NCBI GenBank assembly: GCA_900766135.1
Contig: CAAFUF010000014.1
Location: 1 to 53,448 of the forward strand
Direction of reading: 5' to 3'
Length of the DNA: 53,448 nucleotides
From: Paenibacillaceae bacterium
Lineage (GTDB): Bacteria; Bacillota; Bacilli; Paenibacillales; Paenibacillaceae
Below, piece by piece: positions 42,271 to 51,294 of this stretch; within the stretch, counting starts at the first letter, position 1; each line of letters opens with the position of its first letter. The notes beneath the pieces are model-generated. The model did no database searches, had not been told where the DNA came from, and saw only the letters and a program-made list of their open reading frames with translations. A program made the translations under genes and the position numbers.

Positions 42271-42684
42271 ATGAACAGGATCGACGGGAGGGTCGCTACA
42301 TCTTATCCGAATCTCTACAACTCCGTCAAGACGACGGAACAACCGCATTTAGTCCAGGGAGAGGGACCCCTGCCCCACCCGGAAATTCACCGGGATTTAC
42401 TGGAGATCAGCGATGAGGCTCGCCGGATCGCGGCGGACATAACGCATGAAGCGGTCAAAGTCGCGATCCCGGATCGTCCCGTGGGAGCTCCGGAGGACTA
42501 TGTGGCGGCGGATAAGCTGATGGAGTTTGTTCATCCCGAAACCTACGGGAAAATGACCGAAGCTTTTAAGCAAGGGGATGTCCAATCGGGTTTAAGCCAA
42601 CTGCTCGATTTCGTTCGAAACATCCCGGCTCACCCGGAATGGATGGAGAGCTACAAGAAAAATAGGCAACAGGCAACGATGTAA
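42271..42684 (+). CDS. Small protein of unknown function, faintly FlgM-like
   Basis: 137 residues, hydrophilic, no membrane segment. MNRIDGRVATSYPNLYNSV at the start and LLEISDEARRIAADIT in the middle recall the FlgM anti-sigma layout (unstructured N-terminus, then an ISxEAR helix), but the C-terminal part (AADKLMEFVHPETYGKMTEAF, GLSQLLDFVRNIPAHPEWM) is different. I do not assign a function. AAAGGGAG precedes the ATG and a terminator follows. No flagellar genes are in the window. Confidence 0.6.
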   Translation: MNRIDGRVATSYPNLYNSVKTTEQPHLVQGEGPLPHPEIHRDLLEISDEARRIAADITHEAVKVAIPDRPVGAPEDYVAADKLMEFVHPETYGKMTEAFKQGDVQSGLSQLLDFVRNIPAHPEWMESYKKNRQQATM

Positions 42685-42705
42685 GTGGAAAATGCGGATA
42701 CTACT

Positions 42706-42747
42706 GCCTTGTTTCGCGAGCTAGCGCGAAGCGGGGCTGTTTTTTTA
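42706..42747 (+). terminator. Intrinsic terminator before addB
   Basis: GCCTTGTTTCGCG (42706-42718) pairs with CGCGAAGCGGGGC (42725-42737) using three G-T pairs, followed by TGTTTTTTT. Confidence 0.8.
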
Positions 42748-42771
42748 TATGCGAATGTCTGATCGTATTTA

Positions 42772-42780
42772 TGCTATACT
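42772..42780 (+). promoter_or_regulatory. Candidate extended -10 promoter of addB
   Basis: TGCTATACT is an extended -10 (TGN then TATACT at 42775-42780), 38 bases before the addB ATG. No convincing -35 is present, which extended -10 promoters can tolerate. Confidence 0.5.
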
Positions 42781-42817
42781 GGAAACTAACGAAATGTCCG
42801 TCGTAGGAGGTACTTCC

Positions 42818-45800
42818 ATGTCTTTACGGTTCATACTCGGCCGCTCCGGCAGCGGCAAAACCAGCCTCATACTCGAGCGGGTTACCGCCGCCCTGCGCGA
42901 GGATCCTACCGGTCCGCCGCTGATTATCTTAACCCCGGAACAAGGCACGTTCCAAATCGAGCAGCGGATCGCCACGGCCCCGGGCCTGCGCGGTACCGTC
43001 CGCACCCAGGTGCTGGGGTTCCGCCGTCTAGCGCTGCGCGTCATGCAGGAAACCGGCGGAGCGGCGCTGGTCCCGATCGATGACGAAGGCAAAAAAATGC
43101 TGCTGTACAAGCTCATGCGGCGCCGTAAGGACGATCTGAAGCTGTTCGGACACGGCGGGGATCAGTTGGGATTAATCGACCGGATCGCCGGACTGTATAC
43201 GGAAATGAAGAAATACAACGTGGATTTTCCGGCTTTGCAGGAGCACTACCGGCTCTTGGAGCAAACCGAAGGGGAGTCCCCTCTACTGAAGGATAAAATG
43301 CACGACCTCAGCCTGCTGTTCGCCGAATTTGACGAAGAGCTGTCCCGCTTGTACATCGACAACGAGGACCATGTCGTCAAGCTGGCGCAGGGGGCCGCGG
43401 AATCGGCTTATTTGCGGGGAGCGGAGATTTGGATCGACGGCTTTCACACGTTCACTCCGCAGGAATATACGGCGATTCTCGCGCTGCTCAAGGCCGCCGC
43501 GAACGTCACCGTCTCGCTGACGCTGGATCGAATCTACGGCGACGGCACGCTGCCGCACGAATTAAATCTGTTTCATACCCCGGCGTCCGCTTTCCTCAAA
43601 TTGAGCCAACTGGCCGTGGAGGCCGGAATCGAAGTCCAACCAGCGGAGTTGCTGCAGGAGCGTCCATTTCCCCGTTTTCGGGAGAGCGAAACGCTTTCGT
43701 ACCTGGAGTCGGCTTACGAGCGGCGTTTGCCGTGGCCGCAGGCCATCCCGCCGCAAGATCTGGAGCAAGCTTTGTCTTTGCACCGGGCTGCCAGCCGGCG
43801 GGCCGAAGTCGAAGGCGCGGCGCGCGAGATGGTGCGCTTGGCCCGGGAAGAAGGAACGCGCTGGCGGGACATGGTGTTGCTGGTGCGTAATTTGGGGGAT
43901 TATGAAGAACTGCTCGCTCCGACGATGGAAGCTTACGGGATTCCTTATTTTCTGGACCAGAAGACAAGCATGCTGTATCACCCGGCGATTGAGTTTATCC
44001 GGGCGGCGCTTGACGTCGTGCTCGGGTTTTGGAAATACGAAGACGTATTCCGCTGCGTGAAAAGCGAATTTCTTCTGCCGCTGGACGGCAGCCTGACGCG
44101 TGGACATATGGATTTGCTGGAGAACTATGCCCTGGCCAGCGGAATTCAAGGCTACCGATGGTTTGACGGCCGTCCTTGGAAGTCGGCGCCAAGCCTGTCG
44201 CTTGAGCAGGATGATCAAGCGGCGGCTTCGGCTAAAGCCCTGGAGCAATTGCAGCTTCTGGAGCGGTGCCGCGCTGCGGTCGCAGGCCCGCTGTCGGCGT
44301 TTGAGAAAGAGATTCGAAAGGCGAAGAACGCCGCGGACATGTGTGCCGCGGTGTATCACCTGCTGGAGAGCGTGGAAGCGGCCCAGCGCCTTGATGCGCT
44401 GGCGCATCGGATGGTGCGGGAAGGCAAGCCGCGTCAGGCGATGGAGCATCGCCAATTATGGAGCGCGGTACTGGACGTGCTGGACCAGATCGTGGAAATG
44501 ATGGGGGACGAGCCCCTGGAGCTGGAGTTGTTTGCCGGCGTATTGGAGACCGGGCTAAAGGAGCTGAAGGTGGCCCTAGTGCCGCCTTCGCTGGACCAGG
44601 TGCTGATCGGGAGCACCGAACGAACGCGTTCGGGGCAGGTCAAGCATCTGTTCCTGCTGGGCATCAACGAAGGAATCATGCCGGCGAGTCTGCAGGAGGA
44701 AGGCGTACTTAGCGAGCAGGAGCGGCAGCGCCTGGCGGAGCTTGGCCTGGAGCTGGCGCCGGGGCTTGCCCGGAAGCTGCTGGATGAGCGCTTCCTCGTG
44801 TACGAGGCGCTGTCAGGGGCAAGTCGTTCGCTGTGGCTAAGCTACCCGGCCGCCGACGGAGAGGGGGGCGCGCTTCTGCCGTCCGAGGTGATCCGGCACG
44901 TGAAGCGGATTTTCCCGGGATTAAACGAGCGACCGCTTGCCTTAGCGCCGGGACCGGCCGGCGACTCTGCCGTCCAGACGCCCTCGCAGCTGGAATTTAT
45001 CTCGCGGCCGGGGCCTGCGCTCAACACTTTGATCGGCCAGCTGCGGCTGTGGAAGGCAGGAGAGTCCATTTCCCCGCTGTGGTGGCGCGTGCTAGAGTGG
45101 TACAAGACCCAACCGGAATGGGATGGCAAAGCCTCGCGGCTGCTGACATCGCTGGATTACCGTAACCGGGTGCGCGGCTTGACGCCGGCGACCAGCCGGC
45201 GATTGTACGGCAAGCGGCTGCGGTCGAGCGTATCGCGGATGGAACAGTTTTCGGCTTGTCCGTTCGCGCATTTCGCTTCCCAAGGACTGAAGCTGAAGGA
45301 AAGACAACTCTACCGGCTGCAAGCGCCGGATATCGGGCAGTTGTTCCATGCTGCGCTCAGCCAGATGGCGATCAACTTCAAGGCGCAAAACCGGAGTTGG
45401 GGCAGCCTCACGCCGGAGGAAGCGATACAGGCGGCGAATTCGGCCGTCGATGAATTGGCGCCGAAGCTGCAGGGGGAAATCCTGTTAAGCTCCAAGCGTT
45501 ACGGTTATATCTCCCGCAAGCTCAAAGCCATCGTCGGCCGGGCTTCACTGATCCTGGGCGAGCAAGCGCGTCGCGGTAGCTTCGAACCGATCGGACTAGA
45601 GCTGGATTTCGGACCGGGCCGGCCGCTGCCTCCGCTAACGTTCGAACTGCCGAACGGCTGCGTCATGGAGATCGTCGGCCGGATCGACCGGGTCGATGTG
45701 GCCGAAGGCGAACAAGGCCTGCTGCTGCGGGTCATCGACTACAAGTCCAGCCAGACCGACCTGAAGCTGCATGAGGTGTATTACGGTTTATCGCTGCAAA

Positions 45801-46360
45801 TGCTCACCTACCTGGACGTCTTATTGTCTTCGGCGGAGGCCTGGCTAGGCCAGCCTGCGCTCCCTGCGGGCACCTTGTACTTCCACGTGCATAATCCGCT
45901 GCTGCAAAGCACCAACGGAATGAGTGCGGAGCAGGCGCAGCAGGAGTTGTTGAAACGGTTCAAAATGAAAGGCCTGCTGCTGGCGGACCGGGATGTGATC
46001 GCAAAAATGGACGCCCGGCTGGAAAAAGGCTATTCGGAGATTATCCCCGTGGCGATCAAGGCGGACGGCGGCTTTTACAGCAGCGCGTCCGTAGCGACGC
46101 CGGAACAATGGGATACGCTGCTGGGTTCCGTGCGGAAGACGATCACCGAGATCGGCACGCGCATCACGGACGGTGACGTGCAGATTGCTCCTTACCGGCT
46201 TGGCATGGAAACGGCTTGTACGTTTTGTCCGTACAAACCGGTCTGCCGGTTCGAGGAATCGTTGGACGGCAATTCGTACCACGTGCTCGGCAAGCCGGGC
46301 AAAAACGAGATTTGGCAGCTCCTCGGACAGGAGAGCGGAAAGGAAGCGAATCCTTCATGA
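42818..46360 (+). CDS. addB: ATP-dependent helicase/nuclease subunit B
   Basis: Subunit of AddAB, the RecBCD counterpart that resects double-strand breaks and recognises Chi. 1180 residues. The Walker-A-like motif GRSGSGKT is at residues 8-15. The C-terminal nuclease domain has RVIDYKSSQTDLKL and an iron-sulfur set: FSACPFAHFASQG supplies one Cys and ACTFCPYKPVCRF the other three (C-X2-C-X5-C). AGGAGG before ATG 42818 decides the start; the frame opens 23 codons earlier. The stop overlaps the addA start as ATGA. Confidence 0.95.
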   Translation: MSLRFILGRSGSGKTSLILERVTAALREDPTGPPLIILTPEQGTFQIEQRIATAPGLRGTVRTQVLGFRRLALRVMQETGGAALVPIDDEGKKMLLYKLMRRRKDDLKLFGHGGDQLGLIDRIAGLYTEMKKYNVDFPALQEHYRLLEQTEGESPLLKDKMHDLSLLFAEFDEELSRLYIDNEDHVVKLAQGAAESAYLRGAEIWIDGFHTFTPQEYTAILALLKAAANVTVSLTLDRIYGDGTLPHELNLFHTPASAFLKLSQLAVEAGIEVQPAELLQERPFPRFRESETLSYLESAYERRLPWPQAIPPQDLEQALSLHRAASRRAEVEGAAREMVRLAREEGTRWRDMVLLVRNLGDYEELLAPTMEAYGIPYFLDQKTSMLYHPAIEFIRAALDVVLGFWKYEDVFRCVKSEFLLPLDGSLTRGHMDLLENYALASGIQGYRWFDGRPWKSAPSLSLEQDDQAAASAKALEQLQLLERCRAAVAGPLSAFEKEIRKAKNAADMCAAVYHLLESVEAAQRLDALAHRMVREGKPRQAMEHRQLWSAVLDVLDQIVEMMGDEPLELELFAGVLETGLKELKVALVPPSLDQVLIGSTERTRSGQVKHLFLLGINEGIMPASLQEEGVLSEQERQRLAELGLELAPGLARKLLDERFLVYEALSGASRSLWLSYPAADGEGGALLPSEVIRHVKRIFPGLNERPLALAPGPAGDSAVQTPSQLEFISRPGPALNTLIGQLRLWKAGESISPLWWRVLEWYKTQPEWDGKASRLLTSLDYRNRVRGLTPATSRRLYGKRLRSSVSRMEQFSACPFAHFASQGLKLKERQLYRLQAPDIGQLFHAALSQMAINFKAQNRSWGSLTPEEAIQAANSAVDELAPKLQGEILLSSKRYGYISRKLKAIVGRASLILGEQARRGSFEPIGLELDFGPGRPLPPLTFELPNGCVMEIVGRIDRVDVAEGEQGLLLRVIDYKSSQTDLKLHEVYYGLSLQMLTYLDVLLSSAEAWLGQPALPAGTLYFHVHNPLLQSTNGMSAEQAQQELLKRFKMKGLLLADRDVIAKMDARLEKGYSEIIPVAIKADGGFYSSASVATPEQWDTLLGSVRKTITEIGTRITDGDVQIAPYRLGMETACTFCPYKPVCRFEESLDGNSYHVLGKPGKNEIWQLLGQESGKEANPS

Positions 46361-49300
46361 CGACCACGATGAAACCCAAACCGGCCGGCAGCTATTGGAG
46401 CGACGACCAATGGCGGGCGATCGCCTTGTCCGGCGGCGACATGCTGGTGGCGGCGGCAGCCGGCTCCGGCAAGACGGCGGTGCTCGTCGAGCGGATCATC
46501 CGCAAGCTGACGGACCGCGAGCAACCGCTAAGCGTGGACCGGCTGCTGGTGGCCACGTTCACCAAAGCGGCCGCCGCGGAGATGCGGGGGCGGATCACGG
46601 AAGCGCTGGAGAAGGAGCTTGCCAAGGATCCGAACAATGATTACTTGAACCGTCAATTAGCCATGCTGGGGCACGCTTCGATTACGACGCTCCACTCGTT
46701 CTGCATGGAGGTCATTCAGCGTTATTACACGTTGATCCCGCTGGATCCGGGCTTCCGGATCGCTTCGGAAAGCGAAACGGCGCTGCTGCGGCAGGAGGTG
46801 CTGGAGGAGCTGCTCGAGGAAAAATACGGCAGCGAACCGGCGGACAGCCCGTTTCTGAAGCTTGTCGACCTTTTTGGCGGGGAACGCAGCGATGCCGCGG
46901 TCTTCACCCTGGTGCAGCGGCTTTACGATTTCTCGCGCAGCCATCCATGGCCGGATCATTGGCTGCTGGAAGCGTCCTCGGCTTTCATGGCCCCGGATTT
47001 GGACGCCCTGGAGAAGAGTGCATGGGTTCAAAGCCTATTGGCCGATACGACGTTGGCGCTGGGAGGCGCGGTCAGCTTGCTGTCGCAAGCGAAGGCGTTG
47101 GCTTTGTCCCCGGGAGGGCCCGAGCCATACGCCGTGACGCTGGAGGACGACCTGAACGTTGTCCGGTCACTGCAGGAAGCGGTGAACGGGGGAGCTTGGT
47201 CTTCGCTGTACGACGCGTTTCAGGGCGCGAGCTTCGGCAAGCTGAAGCCGGCCAAGAAAGACCAGACCGATCCGGAGGTGCAGGAACGGGTCAAAGCGCT
47301 GCGTGAAGAAGCGAAGAAGACGGTCACCGATTTACGCTCGCAGCTGTACGGGCGGCCGGCGGAGGCATTTTTGCGGGAGATGCACGACATGGCTCCCCTG
47401 CTGGGCGCACTTTCCGGTCTCGTGAGCGACTTCGGGGAACGTTACCGGCTGCAAAAAGTATCCCATGGCTGGCTCGATTTCTCCGACCTGGAGCATTATT
47501 GCCTGCAGATTTTGCGGCATCCGGATTCGGAGCCGGGCGAGCTTCGGCCGTCCGACGCCGCCCTGGAATACCGGCAGCAATTCGATGAGGTGCTGCTGGA
47601 CGAATACCAGGACACGAACACGGTACAGGAGACGATCGTGCGGTTGATCGCCCGGGAAAATCCGGGCAACCGGTTTATGGTCGGCGACGTGAAGCAGAGC
47701 ATCTACCGCTTCCGTTTGGCCGAACCGGGGTTGTTCTTGGAGAAATACCGGACCTATGGCGACGATTTTGACGGGACCGGGCTGCGCATCGATTTGGCAC
47801 GAAACTTCCGCAGCCGGCGCGAGGTCGTCGATGCGGTTAATTTGTTGTTCCGGCAAATTATGAACGAAAGCGTGGCGGAAATTTCGTACGATCCCCGCGC
47901 CGAGCTGGTGTATGGGGAAGGATTTCCGCCGGAGGAAGCGGAGGATTACCGCCCGGAACTCTTGCTGATCGATCGTGACGCCGGTTCGGGCGGCGGTTCG
48001 GATTCCTCCGACCGCGGGGATGGCGAGACGATGGAAAGCGACGGCGGGGACGAGGAGGATGAGGCGGCGTTGATCGAAGCGGTGCGGCTGGAAGCCCGCG
48101 CGATCGCCGCTCGCATCCGCGGCATGCTGGGTGAAGGCGGCCAACCGCTGCGCATTTACGACAAGCAACTGCAGGCCATGCGTCCGGTCGCTTTCCGGGA
48201 TATGGTGATTTTGCTGCGCTCGACGCTTGTCTGGGCGCCGGCCATGATCGAGGAGCTTCGGGTGGAAGGGATCCCGGCGTACGGGGAACTGAGCCAGGGA
48301 TATTTTCAGGCATCCGAGGTCGAGACGGTGCTGTCGCTTCTACAGGTGATCGACAATCCGCTGCAGGACATCCCGTTGGCGGCGGTTCTGCGTTCCCCGC
48401 TGTACGATTTCTCCGAGGAGGAGCTGGCGGATATCCGCCTCGCTTCCCCGGGCGGCCGCTACTATGAGGCGGTGCTCGCACGGGCTGCCGCCGAAAATGC
48501 GGAGGCGTCTTCCGAGGACAGCGGGGGAAGCGGCGCAGGGAAAGTCCCGGCGTTCAACCCGGCGACTGGGTCGGTGGGTACAACGGCCGGGGATGCTTTG
48601 TCGATAAAGCTGCGGGCTTTTCTGCGGCAGATGGAGGCTTGGCGCGGCATGGCCCGAGTCGGACAGCTGGGCGACCTGATCCGGGAAATCTACCGGGAAA
48701 CCGGTTATTTAGAATGGGTCGGCGGCTTGCCGGGCGGAACCCAGCGTCAAAGCAACCTGCAAGCGCTGCTGGACCGGGCTAAACAATACGAGGTGTCGTC
48801 TTCCGCGCCCGGCTTGTTTCGCTTCCTGCGTTACGTAACCCGCCTGCGCGAAAACGGCGGCGACTTCGGCGCACCCGGGGATGCCGGGGAGCAGGGCGAC
48901 GGCGTCCGCATCATGACGATCCACAAGAGCAAAGGCTTGGAGTTTCCGGTCGTGTTCGTTGCCGGGTTATCGAAGCAATTTAACCGGCAGGATTTGAACG
49001 CGCCGTTCCTGATGCATAAGGAGATGGGCTTTGGTCCGAAATACGTTGACGCAGACACTCGCGTCAGCTACCCGACGCTGCCGAACCTGGCGATCCGGCG
49101 GCGGGCGCAAATGGAGCTGCTAGCGGAAGAGATGCGCGTGTTGTACGTGGCGTTAACCCGCCCGAAGGACAAGCTTGTGCTCGTTTCTTCGGTGAAGAAC
49201 CTCGCCAAGTCCGTCGAAGCCTGGGGCGGTGCGCTCGAGGCAAGCGACCCGCAGCTGCCGGATTACTTGCTGGCGCGCGGTCGCTGCTATCTCGACTGGA

Positions 49301-50376
49301 TCGGCCCGGCGTTGATCCGCCACCCGAGCGCGCGGGAGCTGCGGCAGTTCGTTGGGCTGCTGGAAGCAGGGCCCGCCGTGTTGGCGGACAGCCCGTCCGA
49401 GTGGCGCATCGCGTTTATGTCCGCGCGTGCGGCAGGACAGACCGGCGGAGCGGAAGCCGCAGCGACTGCGGAATCTGCGGCGGTGGACCCGGCGCAAATC
49501 AAAGCGCTGCTGGCGGGGCGGCCGGTAGCGGTCCTGCGGGAGCAGGCGGACGATGCGGAGGCCGCTGCGTTGAAAGCCGCGGTGGAGTCCAGGCTAAGCT
49601 GGACCTACCCGTATGCTGCGGCGAGCCGGATCGCGGCCAAAACTTCGGTGACCGAGATGAAGGCGCTGCTCGCGCTGCAAGAGGAACCGGCGCGCGACGT
49701 TTTCGCCGAAGCGGAGCTGGCGCGCGAACGGGAGCAAGCGGAGGCGGAAGAGCAGCCGGAGTTCAAGCTGCACTTGCGGAGGCCGCGGTTCATGGAACAG
49801 CGCAAGCTGACGCCAACCGAACGAGGGGTGGCGTACCATACGCTGATGCAGCATCTGCCGTTTGACGGGGAGCCGGGAATCGCCGTGGTTCAAGCGACGC
49901 TGTCCGGGTTGGTCGAGCGGCGAATTATGACCGCCGAGCAGGCGGCGGCGATCGACGCGGAGAACATCGCGCGGCTGCTGCTAAGCCCGCTCGGCGAGCT
50001 GCTGCGGCAGGCGGACTGGGTGAAGCGGGAAATGCCGTTCAGCTATGGGCTGCCCGCGGCGGAAGCCTCGCCGCAGCTCGGCGGCCTGGAAGCGTTGGAT
50101 TCCGGTCCGACAGGCGCGGCGATCCGGGAGCTGAACGGGGAAATCGTGCTGATCCAGGGGATCGTGGACTGCTTGTTCGCGGCAGGCGGTAAAGTGTACC
50201 TGCTCGACTACAAAAGCGACCGGGTGCTGGAGCATCGCGGCGGCACGGCGGCGTTGGCGGAGTCGTACCGGTTCCAGTTGGAACTGTACGCCAAGGCGGT
50301 CGAAGATATCACCGGTGCGGCGGTCGACGAGAAGTGGCTGTATTTTTTCGATGGCGGCCAAGCGGTCAAGCTGTGA
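46357..50376 (+). CDS. addA: ATP-dependent helicase/nuclease subunit A
   Basis: UvrD-like helicase and nuclease subunit of AddAB. 1339 residues, about 100 longer than B. subtilis AddA (about 1230). Helicase motifs: VAAAAGSGKTAVLVERI (Walker A, residues 35-40), LLVATFTKAAAAEM, LLDEYQDTN (motif II), MVGDVKQSIYRFR (motif III), GVRIMTIHKSKGLEFPVVF and LYVALTRPKDKL. The nuclease end has LLDYKSDRV. Acidic Gly/Ser/Asp-rich stretches near residues 550-575 and about 715-745 explain part of the extra length. Start at 46357 within ATGA. Confidence 0.95.
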   Translation: MTTTMKPKPAGSYWSDDQWRAIALSGGDMLVAAAAGSGKTAVLVERIIRKLTDREQPLSVDRLLVATFTKAAAAEMRGRITEALEKELAKDPNNDYLNRQLAMLGHASITTLHSFCMEVIQRYYTLIPLDPGFRIASESETALLRQEVLEELLEEKYGSEPADSPFLKLVDLFGGERSDAAVFTLVQRLYDFSRSHPWPDHWLLEASSAFMAPDLDALEKSAWVQSLLADTTLALGGAVSLLSQAKALALSPGGPEPYAVTLEDDLNVVRSLQEAVNGGAWSSLYDAFQGASFGKLKPAKKDQTDPEVQERVKALREEAKKTVTDLRSQLYGRPAEAFLREMHDMAPLLGALSGLVSDFGERYRLQKVSHGWLDFSDLEHYCLQILRHPDSEPGELRPSDAALEYRQQFDEVLLDEYQDTNTVQETIVRLIARENPGNRFMVGDVKQSIYRFRLAEPGLFLEKYRTYGDDFDGTGLRIDLARNFRSRREVVDAVNLLFRQIMNESVAEISYDPRAELVYGEGFPPEEAEDYRPELLLIDRDAGSGGGSDSSDRGDGETMESDGGDEEDEAALIEAVRLEARAIAARIRGMLGEGGQPLRIYDKQLQAMRPVAFRDMVILLRSTLVWAPAMIEELRVEGIPAYGELSQGYFQASEVETVLSLLQVIDNPLQDIPLAAVLRSPLYDFSEEELADIRLASPGGRYYEAVLARAAAENAEASSEDSGGSGAGKVPAFNPATGSVGTTAGDALSIKLRAFLRQMEAWRGMARVGQLGDLIREIYRETGYLEWVGGLPGGTQRQSNLQALLDRAKQYEVSSSAPGLFRFLRYVTRLRENGGDFGAPGDAGEQGDGVRIMTIHKSKGLEFPVVFVAGLSKQFNRQDLNAPFLMHKEMGFGPKYVDADTRVSYPTLPNLAIRRRAQMELLAEEMRVLYVALTRPKDKLVLVSSVKNLAKSVEAWGGALEASDPQLPDYLLARGRCYLDWIGPALIRHPSARELRQFVGLLEAGPAVLADSPSEWRIAFMSARAAGQTGGAEAAATAESAAVDPAQIKALLAGRPVAVLREQADDAEAAALKAAVESRLSWTYPYAAASRIAAKTSVTEMKALLALQEEPARDVFAEAELAREREQAEAEEQPEFKLHLRRPRFMEQRKLTPTERGVAYHTLMQHLPFDGEPGIAVVQATLSGLVERRIMTAEQAAAIDAENIARLLLSPLGELLRQADWVKREMPFSYGLPAAEASPQLGGLEALDSGPTGAAIRELNGEIVLIQGIVDCLFAAGGKVYLLDYKSDRVLEHRGGTAALAESYRFQLELYAKAVEDITGAAVDEKWLYFFDGGQAVKL

Positions 50377-50480
50377 AACTGAGAAACTATGAAACTGCGG
50401 AACTGAGACTGCGAAACAGAGAAACTGTGAAACTGTGAAAGTACGAAACTGAGAAACTGTGGAACTACGAAACTATGAAG
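50375..50480 (+). repeat. 8-bp tandem repeat directly after addA
   Basis: Units of GAAACTGN/GAAACTAN recur every 8 bases: 50375, 50383, 50391, 50399, then (after a 6-base slip) 50413, 50421, 50429, 50437, 50445, 50453, 50461 and 50469. The first unit begins inside the addA stop codon. Degenerate GTAACT words continue to about 50525. The region is non-coding. Confidence 0.75.
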
Positions 50481-50525
50481 TATGTAACTAGTTACTCTGT
50501 GTAACTATGTAACAGTGAAACTGTG

Positions 50526-50605
50526 ATCTTCGGGAACGCGGATGGGGGCAAGCACGGTTTGCTCAAGGTTCGTTCAAGCTAGGTGCAAGATTGGGGCAAA
50601 GGTTC
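50526..50605. other. Transition between two tandem arrays
   Basis: No gene is seen. Degenerate words such as GTTCAAGCTAGGTGCAAG announce the 11-bp array that becomes regular at 50606. Confidence 0.4.
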
Positions 50606-50940
50606 GTGCAAGGTTCGTGCAAAGTTCGTGCTAGGTCAGTGCAAGGTCAATGCAAGGTCAGTTCAAGGAAAGGTCAGTGCAAGGTCTGTGAAGTGTCTGT
50701 GTAGTGTCTGTGAAGTGTCTGTGTAGTGTCTGTGTAGTGTCTGTGTAGTGTCTGTGAAGTGTCAGTGTAGTGCCGGTGCAGTGTCTGTGTAGTGCCTGTG
50801 CAGTGTCTGTGCAGTGTCTGTGTAGTGTCTGTGAAGTGTCAGTGTAGTGCCGGTGCAGTGTCTGTGTAGTGCCTATGCAGTGTCTGTGTAGTGCCTATGC
50901 AGTGTCTGTGCTAGATTCGTGTGCGGTTTGTATACGGTTC
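50606..50940 (+). repeat. 11-bp phased tandem array (about 30 units)
   Basis: From 50606 the sequence GTGnnnnGTnn repeats every 11 bases: GTGCAAGGTTC-type units first (50606, 50617, 50628, 50639, 50650, 50661), one 5-base slip, then exact phase from 50677 to 50940. The unit drifts from GTGCAAGGTCT to GTGTAGTGTCT and GTGCAGTGTCT. A four-unit block at 50754-50797 recurs at 50831-50874, seven units later. Eleven is not a multiple of three and units contain TAG, so it is not protein coding. There are no spacers, so it is not CRISPR. The role is unknown. Confidence 0.85.
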
Positions 50941-50983
50941 GATACGTCGTTCTGCGGTTACCTAAGCGTTTTCTGTAACGGAA

Positions 50984-51160
50984 AACTGCAAAAGTGCAGT
51001 TATTTCGGCCAAAGTTGGAGTTTTCGGTGAAATTGATGCAAAAGTGCAGGTATTTTACGAAAGTTCGAGATTTAAGCCTGTTTTCGTTGAAATAACTGCA
51101 TTTTTGCAGGAATATTCGACAGATTGGCCATATCCCAAAGAAATAACTGTATTATTGCAG
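50984..51160. repeat. Cluster of TGCA-N5-TGCA palindromic repeats (second locus)
   Basis: Four units: 50984-51001 (CTGCAAAAGTGCAG core), 51036-51049, 51090-51113 (AAATAACTGCA, TTTTTGCAGG) and 51141-51160 (AAATAACTGTA, TTATTGCAGG). They belong to the same family as the cluster at 39438-39619. The spacing between units is about 50 bases at both loci. Confidence 0.7.
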
Positions 51161-51294
51161 GAATTTTCTGGCATAACTCTCGGACAGATAGTTAAAACGT
51201 TAGATTGGCTGATGAAAGAGAAATCTGGTGAGCGGTTTGTGATTTAAAGAAGTGGAAAGCCGGCGGATCGCCGGAGTTTGAGGGGGAGAAACGG
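51161..51294 (+). other. Region upstream of sbcD
   Basis: No clear promoter was identified. A 67-codon frame (51044-51247) runs through the repeats without a ribosome binding site, and I reject it as a gene. GAGGGGGAGAAACGG at the right end is the sbcD ribosome binding region. Confidence 0.4.

Noticed and set aside
40693..42348. 551-codon minus-strand open frame opposite rlmI
   Set aside because: Shadow of the GC-rich rlmI gene; the plus-strand product has clear family motifs and the minus-strand product has none.
47332..48168. 278-codon minus-strand open frame opposite addA
   Set aside because: Antisense shadow; Arg/His/Pro-rich with no motif.
50606..50940. Possible CRISPR array
   Set aside because: Units are contiguous 11-mers without unique spacers and no cas genes are in the window.
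51044..51247. 67-codon open frame upstream of sbcD
   Set aside because: It runs through palindromic repeats, whose translation gives the repeated ITxxLQE words; no ribosome binding site.
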